The translations under genes were made by a program, and so were the position numbers. A stretch of 10,000 bases of DNA, taken from contig JAIPFN010000218.1 of NCBI GenBank assembly GCA_021736615.1, positions 1-10,000 on the forward strand, in the 5' to 3' direction. The first letter of the stretch is position 1; each line of letters starts with the position of its first letter. Below are positions 1-5,363 of the stretch, in pieces. The notes under the pieces were generated by a model. It saw nothing but the letters and a program-made list of their open reading frames with translations. It was not told the origin of the DNA and did not search any database. The DNA comes from Phycisphaerae bacterium. GTDB taxonomy: Bacteria > Planctomycetota > Phycisphaerae > Sedimentisphaerales > Anaerohalosphaeraceae.

Positions 1-567
1 CATGCGGTCTCCCTGTATGACAACGGCCATGTCGTGCAGGGCGGTTCCCGGATAGAAAATTGTTTTCATCAATTCAGCGGTAACCTTGGAATCGATCTTG
101 ACGCCGGTTTCTATGAACTCGGCTAGACCGACCTGCTGCTGAATAACCATAATGGCTCCTGTTCTGGTTGCCGAAAGCTGGGTGACTGCGTTGATGATCT
201 CTTCGACTGTACGGGAGAGCTGTTGGGGTGAACTCATAAGGAAACCGGCTTGTCCGATGCTCATTAAAGCCCTGCGGATCTCGGGTTGGAATGCGATTAC
301 CACTATAAAAAATGCACCTACGGCAAATCCATTAAAAAGGTATTCGATACGTTCGAGACCGAATCGTTTTACGACAAGGTCAAGAATCAGGATTCCGATG
401 ACGATGATGAATATAACGCCCTTGAAGAGCCTTTCCCCGCGGGTCCCTTCGAGAAAGCTGACTGCCCAGTTGACAACGATACCTATCAGAAGAAGTTCAA
501 AGAGTACGATAAGCATTTCGTCTGGTGAGTTTTTTACTCTGAGAATGTATTCAAGGATCGCGTTCAA
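1..567 (-). CDS. cdaA: Diadenylate cyclase, CdaA type (partial, C-terminus beyond window edge)
   Basis: The protein should make the second messenger cyclic di-AMP from two ATP at the inner face of the cytoplasmic membrane. The 189 visible residues show the CdaA plan: three hydrophobic helices (about residues 19-38, 47-66 and 77-93), the GTRGERLFKG linker after the first helix, FQPEIRRAL after the third, then the start of the DisA_N catalytic domain with TGAIMVIQ (136-143), GLAEFIETG (147-155) and LHDMAVVI (177-184). The usual active-site triplet is Asp-Gly-Ala; here it reads Asp-Met-Ala (179-181). The downstream RHR motif lies outside the window. I chose the TTG at 567 because GGAG (577-580) sits nine bases ahead of it. 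An in-frame ATG at 516 has no comparable ribosome binding site and would remove 17 residues. An upstream TAA in frame (595-597) bounds the gene. Family assignment is firm; whether this copy is active cannot be judged from the visible part. Confidence 0.9.
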   Translation of the reverse strand, partial: MNAILEYILRVKNSPDEMLIVLFELLLIGIVVNWAVSFLEGTRGERLFKGVIFIIVIGILILDLVVKRFGLERIEYLFNGFAVGAFFIVVIAFQPEIRRALMSIGQAGFLMSSPQQLSRTVEEIINAVTQLSATRTGAIMVIQQQVGLAEFIETGVKIDSKVTAELMKTIFYPGTALHDMAVVIQGDRM

Positions 568-600
568 CGATTCCGACTCCAGTTTTAAATCCGTTTAATG

Positions 601-640
601 TCATACGCAAAGCTGGTACTTTATACCCTTTACCGTATGA
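601..640 (-). promoter_or_regulatory. Long imperfect hairpin in the cdaA leader
   Basis: Read on the minus strand, this 40-base stretch folds on itself almost completely. The outer arms TCATACG and CGTATGA pair perfectly (7 bp), then AAAG pairs with CTTT (4 bp), then GGTA pairs with TACC (4 bp) around the five-base loop TAAAG, separated by small internal loops. It ends 33 bases before the TTG start of the cyclase gene. No T-run follows, so it does not look like an intrinsic terminator. It could be an mRNA leader structure or a protein-binding site. The base pairing is directly visible; any role is inference. Confidence 0.45.
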
Positions 641-654
641 CCTGGGAGGATGTT

Positions 655-692
655 GTGAAAATTATTATAAAATCCCCCGAAATTCGGGGAAT
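655..692 (-). terminator. Possible terminator of the lipoprotein gene
   Basis: An inverted repeat, CCCCGAA-A-TTCGGGG (675-689), lies about 80 bases beyond the lipoprotein stop codon. In the minus-strand transcript it gives a GC-rich stem of at least five pairs with a short AT loop. An A/T-rich stretch, GATTTTATAATAATTTT, follows it. The tail is interrupted by A residues, so this is a weak intrinsic terminator at best. It would separate the lipoprotein transcript from cdaA. Confidence 0.4.
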
Positions 693-770
693 CGATTATG
701 GTCAGCACTGTTATTGCTAAAAGAATGCAATTATCTGACAGTTGCCAAAGTCTAACATATACCAAACTGA

Positions 771-1010
771 TTAGTAATCTCGTATAAGCTTGTCGGTGAG
801 CTTAGAACGCTTGTCCAGGAGTAATATAGCGTCAACGTCGTCGGCAATCTGCCCTAAGCCGCTGCCTACGATCTGTTTGTGCCTTCTTGACCTTTCGGCA
901 CTTGTTTCGCTCATGGATCCGCCGCATCCGGTCAGGGTTAAGACGAATACCACAAGGCAAGTCGACAATATAAGATATCTTAACGAGTTCAGGTTCTTTA
1001 TGTTTTTCAT
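771..1010 (-). CDS. Small lipoprotein
   Basis: The product is 79 residues with a typical type II signal peptide: a basic start (MKNIKNLNSLR), a hydrophobic core (about 12-26), and the lipobox Leu-Thr-Gly-Cys with the lipidated Cys at 29. The mature part is only about 50 residues, rich in charged residues (ETSAERSRRHKQ, then DDVDAILLLDKRSKLTD), and has no domain I can name. The Arg-Arg-His segment and the Asp-rich LLLD..SKLTD ending resemble small lipoproteins I associate with planctomycetes; that resemblance is from memory. The start has a GGAAAG ribosome binding site six bases ahead. The gene precedes cdaA on the same strand, but about 200 bases and a hairpin lie between them, so co-transcription is uncertain. 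Function unknown; it should be anchored in a membrane. Confidence 0.8.
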   Translation of the reverse strand: MKNIKNLNSLRYLILSTCLVVFVLTLTGCGGSMSETSAERSRRHKQIVGSGLGQIADDVDAILLLDKRSKLTDKLIRDY

Positions 1011-1095
1011 ATTCTTTCCAGTCCAAAAATTATAAACGTACTTTTCACCACCCCGAAATACAGGGGCAAAGTCAGTTCAGTTGAGACACTCCATA

Positions 1096-1124
1096 ATAGT
1101 ATCATTTCCGGCGTTACATGTCAA
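1096..1124 (-). promoter_or_regulatory. Sigma70-type promoter for the lipoprotein gene
   Basis: On the minus strand TTGACA (1119-1124) is followed after exactly 17 bases by TACTAT (1096-1101), a full -35 consensus with a 4/6 -10. Transcription would begin near 1089 and give a leader of about 80 bases before the ATG at 1010. A TATAAT lies closer to the gene (1029-1034) but has no recognisable -35. Confidence 0.5.
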
Positions 1125-1293
1125 TATTAATCCCTCAAGCCGGTGTTAAAATTATTAGCAGAAAGGATTTAAACAGCGTTCTATTTGTTATATTCGGCTT
1201 ATAAACGGTTTGGACTAAATAAAATTTCATAAGTGAGGAGTACTAATAAAAGATTTAAATGTTTGATTGGAGGAAAAAAAGAGGAGTTTTCTA
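1125..1293. other. Intergenic region with no recognised gene
   Basis: This stretch lies between the divergent lipoprotein and WYL-regulator promoters and belongs to a 354-base gap between the two genes. It is AT-rich. I see no RNA gene, repeat unit or credible reading frame. The only frame with a start is a 12-codon run beginning at 1259, which lacks a properly spaced ribosome binding site. Confidence 0.5.
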
Positions 1294-1321
1294 TTGACAG
1301 TCGGTTCTTTTAGTCTAGAAT
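1294..1321 (+). promoter_or_regulatory. Sigma70-type promoter of the WYL regulator gene
   Basis: A perfect -35 hexamer TTGACA (1294-1299) is followed after 16 bases by TAGAAT (1316-1321), which matches the -10 consensus at five of six positions. The expected start site is near 1328, giving a leader of roughly 37 bases. The -10 overlaps the palindromic TCTAGA and a GTCTA box described separately. Confidence 0.7.
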
Positions 1322-1349
1322 TGCTTTTTTTAGACTTTAAAATAGACTT
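1311..1349 (+). promoter_or_regulatory. Candidate operator: repeated GTCTA/TAGACTT boxes
   Basis: TAGACTT occurs twice as a direct repeat, at 1331-1337 and 1343-1349, with start-to-start spacing of 12 bases. The complement of its core, GTCTA, lies at 1313-1317 inside the -10 region. The three boxes cover the promoter and transcription start of a DNA-binding regulator, which is the usual place for an autoregulatory operator. The repeats are visible; binding by the WYL protein is inference, and short AT-rich boxes can arise by chance. Confidence 0.35.
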
Positions 1350-1364
1350 ATTACCGGAACTGCT

Positions 1365-2330
1365 ATGAAAACAAGCCGCATAAGCAGAATTGTTCAGTTA
1401 TTGATATTGCTTCAGTCTGGCGAGGGTCATTCTGTTGACGACCTTGTCGATCTCCTTGATGTGAGCCGTCGGACACTATTTCGTGATCTTAATGAGCTTG
1501 AGTCAATAGGCATCCCTTATTATTATGACAATCAGGCCGGAGGGTATCATCTTGACCCTGACTTCTTCCTTCCGTCGATCAATCTGAACCTGCAGGAGGC
1601 GTTAAGTATTCTTATGCTTATTCGCAAGGGGTCGGCTCATCTTCCAAAAGCTTTCAAAAATTCGGCAGTTATGGGCGGTATCAAGATTGAAAACAACCTT
1701 CCCGGTGAAATTCGGAGGTATTGCAACGCTACTCTGGATAAGATTTCTGTCCGTCATGACTGGCATACACAAGTTGGGCCTGCCGAGAAGACTTTCTGGA
1801 TTTTGCAGCGCGCTGTCGGCAGGAAGTTCCGGGTCAGGATCGTTTATCACTCGCTTTATGACGGTGGCGATATCGAGACCGTGCTAGATCCTTATCATAT
1901 GGCTTTTAAGAGCCGCGGTTGGTATGTTATCGGTAAGTCTTCGATTCATAATGAGGTACGAACTTTTAAGATCAACCGGATCAAAGAAATTACGGTCATG
2001 GAGAAGTGCTATGTTCCGTCGGATGACTTTGACGTCGAGGAGCATTTTGGAAATGCCTGGTCGATGATCAAGCAGGGGGATGTTTGCGATGTCAAACTCA
2101 GGTTCAGCCGGATGGTCGCGAAAAATGTCGCCGAGGTTCTCTGGCACAAATCACAAAAGACTCGCTTTAATGTTGACGGGTCACTTGACGCTGAGTTTCG
2201 AGTTGACGGAATCGGCGAGATCAGCTGGTGGATTCTTGGTTATGGCGACCAGGTAGAAGTGATCGCTCCGAAGGAACTGCGAAAGAAAATTGTTACAATC
2301 GCAAAAAATGCCGCAAAGATTAATAGCTAA
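1365..2330 (+). CDS. WYL-domain transcriptional regulator (HTH_11 + WYL + WCX)
   Basis: This 321-residue protein is a cytoplasmic DNA-binding regulator of the DeoR-like / WYL class. The N-terminal winged helix-turn-helix covers about residues 4-62, with the recognition segment SRRTLFRDLNELESIGI (34-50) and wing AGGYHL. A linker region (70-140) precedes the WYL domain (about 142-215), whose signature appears as RGWYVIG (184-190) followed by the conserved FKINRI (201-206). The C-terminal part (about 240-315), ending in GYGDQVEVIAPKELR, is the WCX extension. WYL domains are thought to sense ligands, often nucleic acids or nucleotides, but this copy's ligand and targets cannot be read from the sequence. 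Length is normal for the family. A weak GGAA (1356-1359) precedes the ATG. The gene is monocistronic and not next to any defence genes, so a general regulatory role is as likely as a defence role. Confidence 0.92.
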   Translation: MKTSRISRIVQLLILLQSGEGHSVDDLVDLLDVSRRTLFRDLNELESIGIPYYYDNQAGGYHLDPDFFLPSINLNLQEALSILMLIRKGSAHLPKAFKNSAVMGGIKIENNLPGEIRRYCNATLDKISVRHDWHTQVGPAEKTFWILQRAVGRKFRVRIVYHSLYDGGDIETVLDPYHMAFKSRGWYVIGKSSIHNEVRTFKINRIKEITVMEKCYVPSDDFDVEEHFGNAWSMIKQGDVCDVKLRFSRMVAKNVAEVLWHKSQKTRFNVDGSLDAEFRVDGIGEISWWILGYGDQVEVIAPKELRKKIVTIAKNAAKINS

Positions 2331-2349
2331 AAAAAACTTCAGGTTTAGC
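2326..2349. terminator. Possible shared terminator between convergent frames
   Basis: Arms GCTAAA (2326-2331) and TTTAGC (2344-2349) form an inverted repeat that contains the TAA of the WYL gene in one arm and the TAA of the minus-strand relic in the other. The minus strand has a run of eight T, the plus strand eight A, inside the structure. A shorter stem, AAAC-ctgaa-GTTT followed directly by T residues, is also possible on the minus strand. The stem is AT-rich and weak. Confidence 0.3.
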
Positions 2350-2554
2350 AATCGAGCATGATTTTTTTCATACTGGTAAGACCGTTTTCAAATTCGATAT
2401 GCTTGCCAATGACTGCCTCTCAGCTTACAGTTTTTATGTATAGGTTTAGGCCGTCGTCAGTGCTGTGGCCGGCAAGGCAGAATACGCAGGCGATGCTATT
2501 GATTTCCGAGTATTTCTAATGCCGCTGCCCGCAGCCGCAACAGACATAAGCCAT
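2345..2554 (-). pseudogene. Decayed small zinc-ribbon protein gene
   Basis: A 70-codon frame runs from an ATG at 2552-2554 to a TAA at 2345-2347, interrupted by TAG at codon 13 and TGA at codon 45. Read through these stops it keeps a coherent zinc-ribbon layout: MAYVCCGCGQRH at the start gives a CxxCG knuckle (Cys5, Cys8), and IACVFC gives the second CxxC (Cys23, Cys26), 14 residues on. The rest (HSTDDGLNLYIKTVS, then EAVIGKHIEFENG and a C-terminal LTSMKKIMLDC) looks like protein rather than random sequence. No frameshift is needed. No good ribosome binding site is visible. I do not recognise the family. Probably a gene inactivated by two nonsense mutations; the alternative is a chance match. 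Recoding of both different stop codons is unlikely. Confidence 0.4.
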
Positions 2555-2579
2555 ACACTAAAAATTTAATTGCTCTAAC

Positions 2580-2608
2580 TTGACAATTTTTGCGGCATAA
2601 AGTAGACT
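2580..2608 (+). promoter_or_regulatory. Sigma70-type promoter of the Nudix gene
   Basis: TTGACA (2580-2585), a perfect -35, is followed after 17 bases by TAGACT (2603-2608), matching the -10 consensus at four positions. Transcription would start near 2615 and give a leader of about 34 bases carrying GGAAAGG (2630-2636). This supports the internal ATG at 2649 as the start, because the upstream ATG at 2610 would lie at or before the transcription start. Confidence 0.6.
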
Positions 2609-2648
2609 CTTGCCTGTTAATATTTTTTCGGAAAGGTTGTGTATTGTT

Positions 2649-3266
2649 ATGGCGCAGGAAGAACAGGTACTTGTAGTCGAGCGGAAGGTCATCGAAGAAC
2701 TGGGGATGTTTCACGGGCTGCAGTTTGATGTTGCCCCCTACCTCGAAAAGCTTTTTGCCCCTGGAATTATGAGTTTTATGCCCAGAAGCGCCGCCGAGAC
2801 CAATCCGGACTACAAACAGCTAATTCCTTATGTAATAATGGGTTGCGAAGGTAAGTATCTCAACTACATACGCGGTAAACGTGCCGGTGAAAAGCGATTA
2901 GTAGGCAACAGGTCGATGGGAATCGGCGGCCATATTAACCCGGTCGATGAGAATCTGTTTAATCAGAAGGATCCGCGCGAAATGTACTTGGAAGCCGTCG
3001 CGCGGGAGATTAAAGAGGAAGTCAATGTCGAAACCGGATATACCGACAAAATAGTAGCACTTTTAAACGACGACACTAATGAGGTCGGTCAGGTCCACTT
3101 GGGGGTTGTCCATTTCTGGCAGCTTGAAAGTGAATCCGTCAGCCGGAGCGAGCAGATGATTACGCAATTGAACTTTATGACCTCTGAAGAGTTGAACCAA
3201 GTGCGCGAAAGCCTGGAAACATGGTCGCAATTATGCCTCGACGGAGTGGATAAATTTCAGCAATAG
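2649..3266 (+). CDS. Nudix-fold protein, often annotated as phosphoesterase
   Basis: The product is 205 residues when started at the ATG at 2649, preceded by GGAAAGG with 12-base spacing; an in-frame ATG at 2610 would add 13 poorly fitting residues and sits on the promoter. The N-terminal third (EEQVLVVERKVIEELG, FMPRSAAE at 43-50, and LIPYVIM at 58-64) is characteristic of a conserved bacterial family with a Nudix-like C-terminal half. GIGGHINPVD (91-100) leads into the Nudix helix: Glu111, then REIKEE at 119-124, which satisfies the E-x7-RE-U-x-EE metal-binding core. The first Gly of the classical Nudix box is displaced, and the later Gly is Asn126. Nudix enzymes hydrolyse nucleoside diphosphates linked to another group; the substrate here is unknown. 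Monocistronic and convergent with the coaB end of the operon. Confidence 0.82.
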   Translation: MAQEEQVLVVERKVIEELGMFHGLQFDVAPYLEKLFAPGIMSFMPRSAAETNPDYKQLIPYVIMGCEGKYLNYIRGKRAGEKRLVGNRSMGIGGHINPVDENLFNQKDPREMYLEAVAREIKEEVNVETGYTDKIVALLNDDTNEVGQVHLGVVHFWQLESESVSRSEQMITQLNFMTSEELNQVRESLETWSQLCLDGVDKFQQ

Positions 3267-3279
3267 CCTGCAAGGAGAT

Positions 3280-3302
3280 AAAACGAGGACTCAATGCGTT
3301 TT
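3280..3302. terminator. Weak inverted repeat between convergent genes
   Basis: AAAACG (3280-3285) and CGTTTT (3297-3302) pair as a 6-bp AT-rich stem with an 11-base loop in the 53-base gap between the convergent Nudix and coaB genes. On the plus strand it ends in TTTTGCTTTATT, so it could end transcription there, and it is symmetrical enough to act in both directions. The stem is weak. Confidence 0.25.
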
Positions 3303-3319
3303 GCTTTATTGATATTCGT

Positions 3320-3943
3320 CTATCCGCAGTAGTTATCGATCAATCGAATAATTGTCGCGGCGGTTTTTTCTTTTTTCATGTCCTGTAGTTCCAGCCAATC
3401 TGCCTTTGCGGTTTTTATATAGACTGTCGACTTTTCGGCGGCGATTGCAGTAGGTGCGTTAGCAATTATCATGTCGAGATTTTTACTTTTTAGTTTGGAT
3501 TCGGCGTTATGTTTCAGCGACTTATCTTCCAGCGCGAATCCCGCGATGAACTGTCCCTTACTTTTATTCCGCCCGGCCCATTTAAGAATGTCTTGTGTGG
3601 GTTTTAGTTTTATGGTCAGTTCGGTGTCGGACTTTTTGATCTTCACTGTGGAAGTTTTCTCCGGTTTATAATCCGACACGGCCGCCGACATTATCAGGCA
3701 GTCTGATTTAAGGAAGTGTTTCTTTACAGCTTTGAACATTTCGGCGGAGGTTTCAACTTCGATGACCTTTGCCGCAGCCGGTCTTCTAAGGGTCGTCGGT
3801 GCAGTAATAAGTGTGACGTTGTGTCCGGCCTTTATCGCTGCACGTGCCAGGGCGTATCCCATTTTGCCTGTGCTTGCATTTGATATGAAACGTACCGGGT
3901 CGATGTATTCCCTGGTTCCTCCGGCTGTTATGAGTATATTCAT
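3320..3943 (-). CDS. coaB: Phosphopantothenate-cysteine ligase (stand-alone CoaB)
   Basis: CoaB joins 4'-phosphopantothenate to cysteine, using CTP in most bacteria, in the second step of coenzyme A synthesis from pantothenate. All 207 residues correspond to the C-terminal domain of the bifunctional Dfp/CoaBC protein. Visible signatures are the nucleotide-binding start ILITAGGTREYIDPVRFISN (3-22) with STGKMG (24-29), AAVSDYKP (87-94), LKPTQDIL (113-120), GFALE (135-139) and the KLKSKNLDMIIAN segment (150-162). In many bacteria this domain is fused behind CoaC; here a stop codon and 16 bases separate them, with AAAGG six bases before this ATG. The two proteins should act in sequence and may form a complex, as the domains do in fused enzymes. 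Last gene of the proposed operon. Confidence 0.93.
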   Translation of the reverse strand: MNILITAGGTREYIDPVRFISNASTGKMGYALARAAIKAGHNVTLITAPTTLRRPAAAKVIEVETSAEMFKAVKKHFLKSDCLIMSAAVSDYKPEKTSTVKIKKSDTELTIKLKPTQDILKWAGRNKSKGQFIAGFALEDKSLKHNAESKLKSKNLDMIIANAPTAIAAEKSTVYIKTAKADWLELQDMKKEKTAATIIRLIDNYCG

Positions 3944-3959
3944 AATTAGCCTTTACAGC

Positions 3960-4523
3960 TTACTTAATTTCTTTGGCTATCTGTTCTATTTTTTTGAGAA
4001 TATCAGATGGTTCGGCCATTCGGCCTATAGCCTCGGTTCCGCAGGCGAGTCTGCCCGTCTCGGGACCGATTGTATGAAATCCGAATCCTTTCAGGGTCTC
4101 TACGTTTTTCCTGACTGCCGGGTTTTCCCACATATTGTTATTCATTGCCGGTGCGATCAGAACAGTCTTTTTCCAGCACCCGCACAGAGTTGTGCTCAAA
4201 AGGTCATCGGCGATTCCGTTTGCGGCTTTGCCTATTATGTTTGCCGTCGCCGGTGCTATGACGATTATGTCTGCATTTTGTGCCAGTGAGATATGGCTGA
4301 TCTCAGCGTTATAACCGGCTGCGGGTTTTCCCCACATACCGGTCAACACTGGATGCGATGTTATGGCCTCGAAAGACCTTGGCCTTATCAGTTTTGTTGC
4401 GCTGCGTGTCATTATACAATTAACCTTCGCCCCTGCCCAAGTCAGCTTGCCGGCCAGGTCAATTGCTTTATAGGCGGCTATTCCGCCCGTAACTCCAAGT
4501 AATATATTAAGATCGCTTAGCAT
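3960..4523 (-). CDS. coaC: Phosphopantothenoylcysteine decarboxylase (stand-alone CoaC)
   Basis: CoaC is an FMN-dependent flavoprotein that decarboxylates 4'-phospho-N-pantothenoylcysteine to 4'-phosphopantetheine. The 187 residues carry the HFCD-family motifs: GVTGGIAAYKA (10-20), the catalytic His77 in ISHISLA, PATANIIGKAANGIADD (91-107), the substrate-binding PAMNNNMW (125-132), and GRLACG with the catalytic Cys161. Length fits a single-domain CoaC. It starts with ATG 17 bases after rpoZ; no strong ribosome binding site is visible (only AAGATAG), so translation may depend on the upstream gene. The ligase CoaB follows on the same strand. Confidence 0.94.
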   Translation of the reverse strand: MLSDLNILLGVTGGIAAYKAIDLAGKLTWAGAKVNCIMTRSATKLIRPRSFEAITSHPVLTGMWGKPAAGYNAEISHISLAQNADIIVIAPATANIIGKAANGIADDLLSTTLCGCWKKTVLIAPAMNNNMWENPAVRKNVETLKGFGFHTIGPETGRLACGTEAIGRMAEPSDILKKIEQIAKEIK

Positions 4524-4540
4524 GCGGCTATCTTGTTTAC

Positions 4541-4771
4541 CTAGAGTTTAAATGCCGGTGTTTCGGATTTACCGGTATCGGTATCGATTGCGATCTTATC
4601 GTACTTGATCTCTTCGACGACGATCTCCATCATGGTCTTGCCCTCGGTATCATCGATAAGAGGCCGAGCGCCTTCCATCAGTTCGAGCATCCGTTTTTGG
4701 ATAAGGGACGATAGCTTAAACTTACCGCCAACCTTATTGACTATCTCTGTGTCTTTCAAATCTTCTATCAT
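4541..4771 (-). CDS. rpoZ: DNA-directed RNA polymerase subunit omega
   Basis: The product is 76 residues and matches the omega/RPB6 fold in the segment [18 protein letters not shown] (11-28) followed by [10 protein letters not shown] (31-40), the part that clamps the C-terminal tail of the beta' subunit. The C-terminal half is acidic and not conserved. Omega helps assemble RNA polymerase and, in some bacteria, contributes to the ppGpp site. Its ATG overlaps the TGA of gmk as ATGA, so the two are translationally coupled. A gene directly after gmk is the usual place for rpoZ in many bacteria, which supports the call for such a short protein. Confidence 0.88.
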   Translation of the reverse strand: MIEDLKDTEIVNKVGGKFKLSSLIQKRMLELMEGARPLIDDTEGKTMMEIVVEEIKYDKIAIDTDTGKSETPAFKL

Positions 4772-5355
4772 GCGTTTTCTCCGGTCTTTTCTTGTATAAT
4801 ATCAATTATTTCATTTATCGCTGTCTCAAGATCATCATTGATGACTATGTGGTCATAATGCTGCCATGCTTTTGCGGTTTCTTCGCCGGCTCCCTGAAGC
4901 CGTTTCTTTCTCGATTCTTCGTTCTCGCCTCTTTGTCTTACGTCCATTCTTTTTTCCAGGTCATTGGTATGCGGTGGTACGATGAAGATCAATTCTACAT
5001 CTTCATAAACTTTCTTTACCGCCAGTCCGCCCTGTACGTCGATCTCCAGAAGCACTGTCCTGCCCTTTGCGAGTGCGTCTTCGACCGGTTGCCACAGAGT
5101 ACCGTAAAGATTTCCAAAAACCTCGGCATATTCGAGAAAGCGTTCATCGACTATGCCCTTTTTAAACTCTTCGGTTGTGAGGAACTGGTAATGCTTGCCA
5201 TCGACTTCATTTTCGCCTTTTGCCCGTGTCGTTACAGACGTGCAGAGATAGGCGCCGAGCCTTTTTACTATCTCCGACGAGATAGTGCTTTTGCCAACCC
5301 CCGAAGGGCCGCTGATGACAATAAGTTTTCCGTTGTTATTTTTCATGCTTATCAA
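4768..5355 (-). CDS. gmk: Guanylate kinase
   Basis: This enzyme phosphorylates GMP to GDP with ATP in the cytoplasm, an essential step towards GTP. The P-loop is GPSGVGKST (16-24). The GMP-binding lid region follows as [20 protein letters not shown] (40-59), with [14 protein letters not shown] (73-86) and the EIDVQGG strand (104-110). The arginine-rich late segment ([13 protein letters not shown]) matches the mobile lid. Its length of about 195 residues is typical. I start it at TTG 5355, which has AAGGG five bases ahead; an ATG at 5346 is also possible and would remove three residues. It begins eight bases after the yicC stop and overlaps rpoZ. Confidence 0.95.
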   Translation of the reverse strand: MISMKNNNGKLIVISGPSGVGKSTISSEIVKRLGAYLCTSVTTRAKGENEVDGKHYQFLTTEEFKKGIVDERFLEYAEVFGNLYGTLWQPVEDALAKGRTVLLEIDVQGGLAVKKVYEDVELIFIVPPHTNDLEKRMDVRQRGENEESRKKRLQGAGEETAKAWQHYDHIVINDDLETAINEIIDIIQEKTGENA

Positions 5356-5363
5356 CTAAACCC

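Noticed and set aside
152..598. 148-residue plus-strand frame over the cdaA region
   Set aside because: It is the antisense shadow of the cyclase gene; composition is Thr/Ile/Ser/Arg-rich without domain features.
1029..1034. TATAAT on the minus strand as the lipoprotein -10
   Set aside because: No acceptable -35 at 16-18 bases; it leaves a leader of barely ten bases, and the TTGACA-N17-TACTAT pair further upstream is better.
1259..1297. 12-codon frame (MFDWRKKRGVFY) just before the WYL gene promoter
   Set aside because: No ribosome binding site at usable spacing, its stop lies inside the -35 hexamer of the next gene, and it is upstream of the mapped-looking promoter, so it would not be in that transcript.
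1365..2330. WYL regulator as part of an anti-phage defence island
   Set aside because: WYL proteins often accompany defence systems, but the neighbours here are a lipoprotein, a Nudix protein and housekeeping genes; nothing in the window resembles a defence gene.
2418..2422. In-frame TGA in the zinc-ribbon relic as a selenocysteine codon
   Set aside because: The same frame also has a TAG, no hairpin resembling a bacterial SECIS directly follows the TGA, and no redox motif surrounds it.
2496..2714. 72-residue minus-strand frame overlapping the start of the Nudix gene
   Set aside because: It runs antisense through the promoter and coding start of a well-supported gene, has no recognisable motif, and lies in a different frame from the zinc-ribbon relic.
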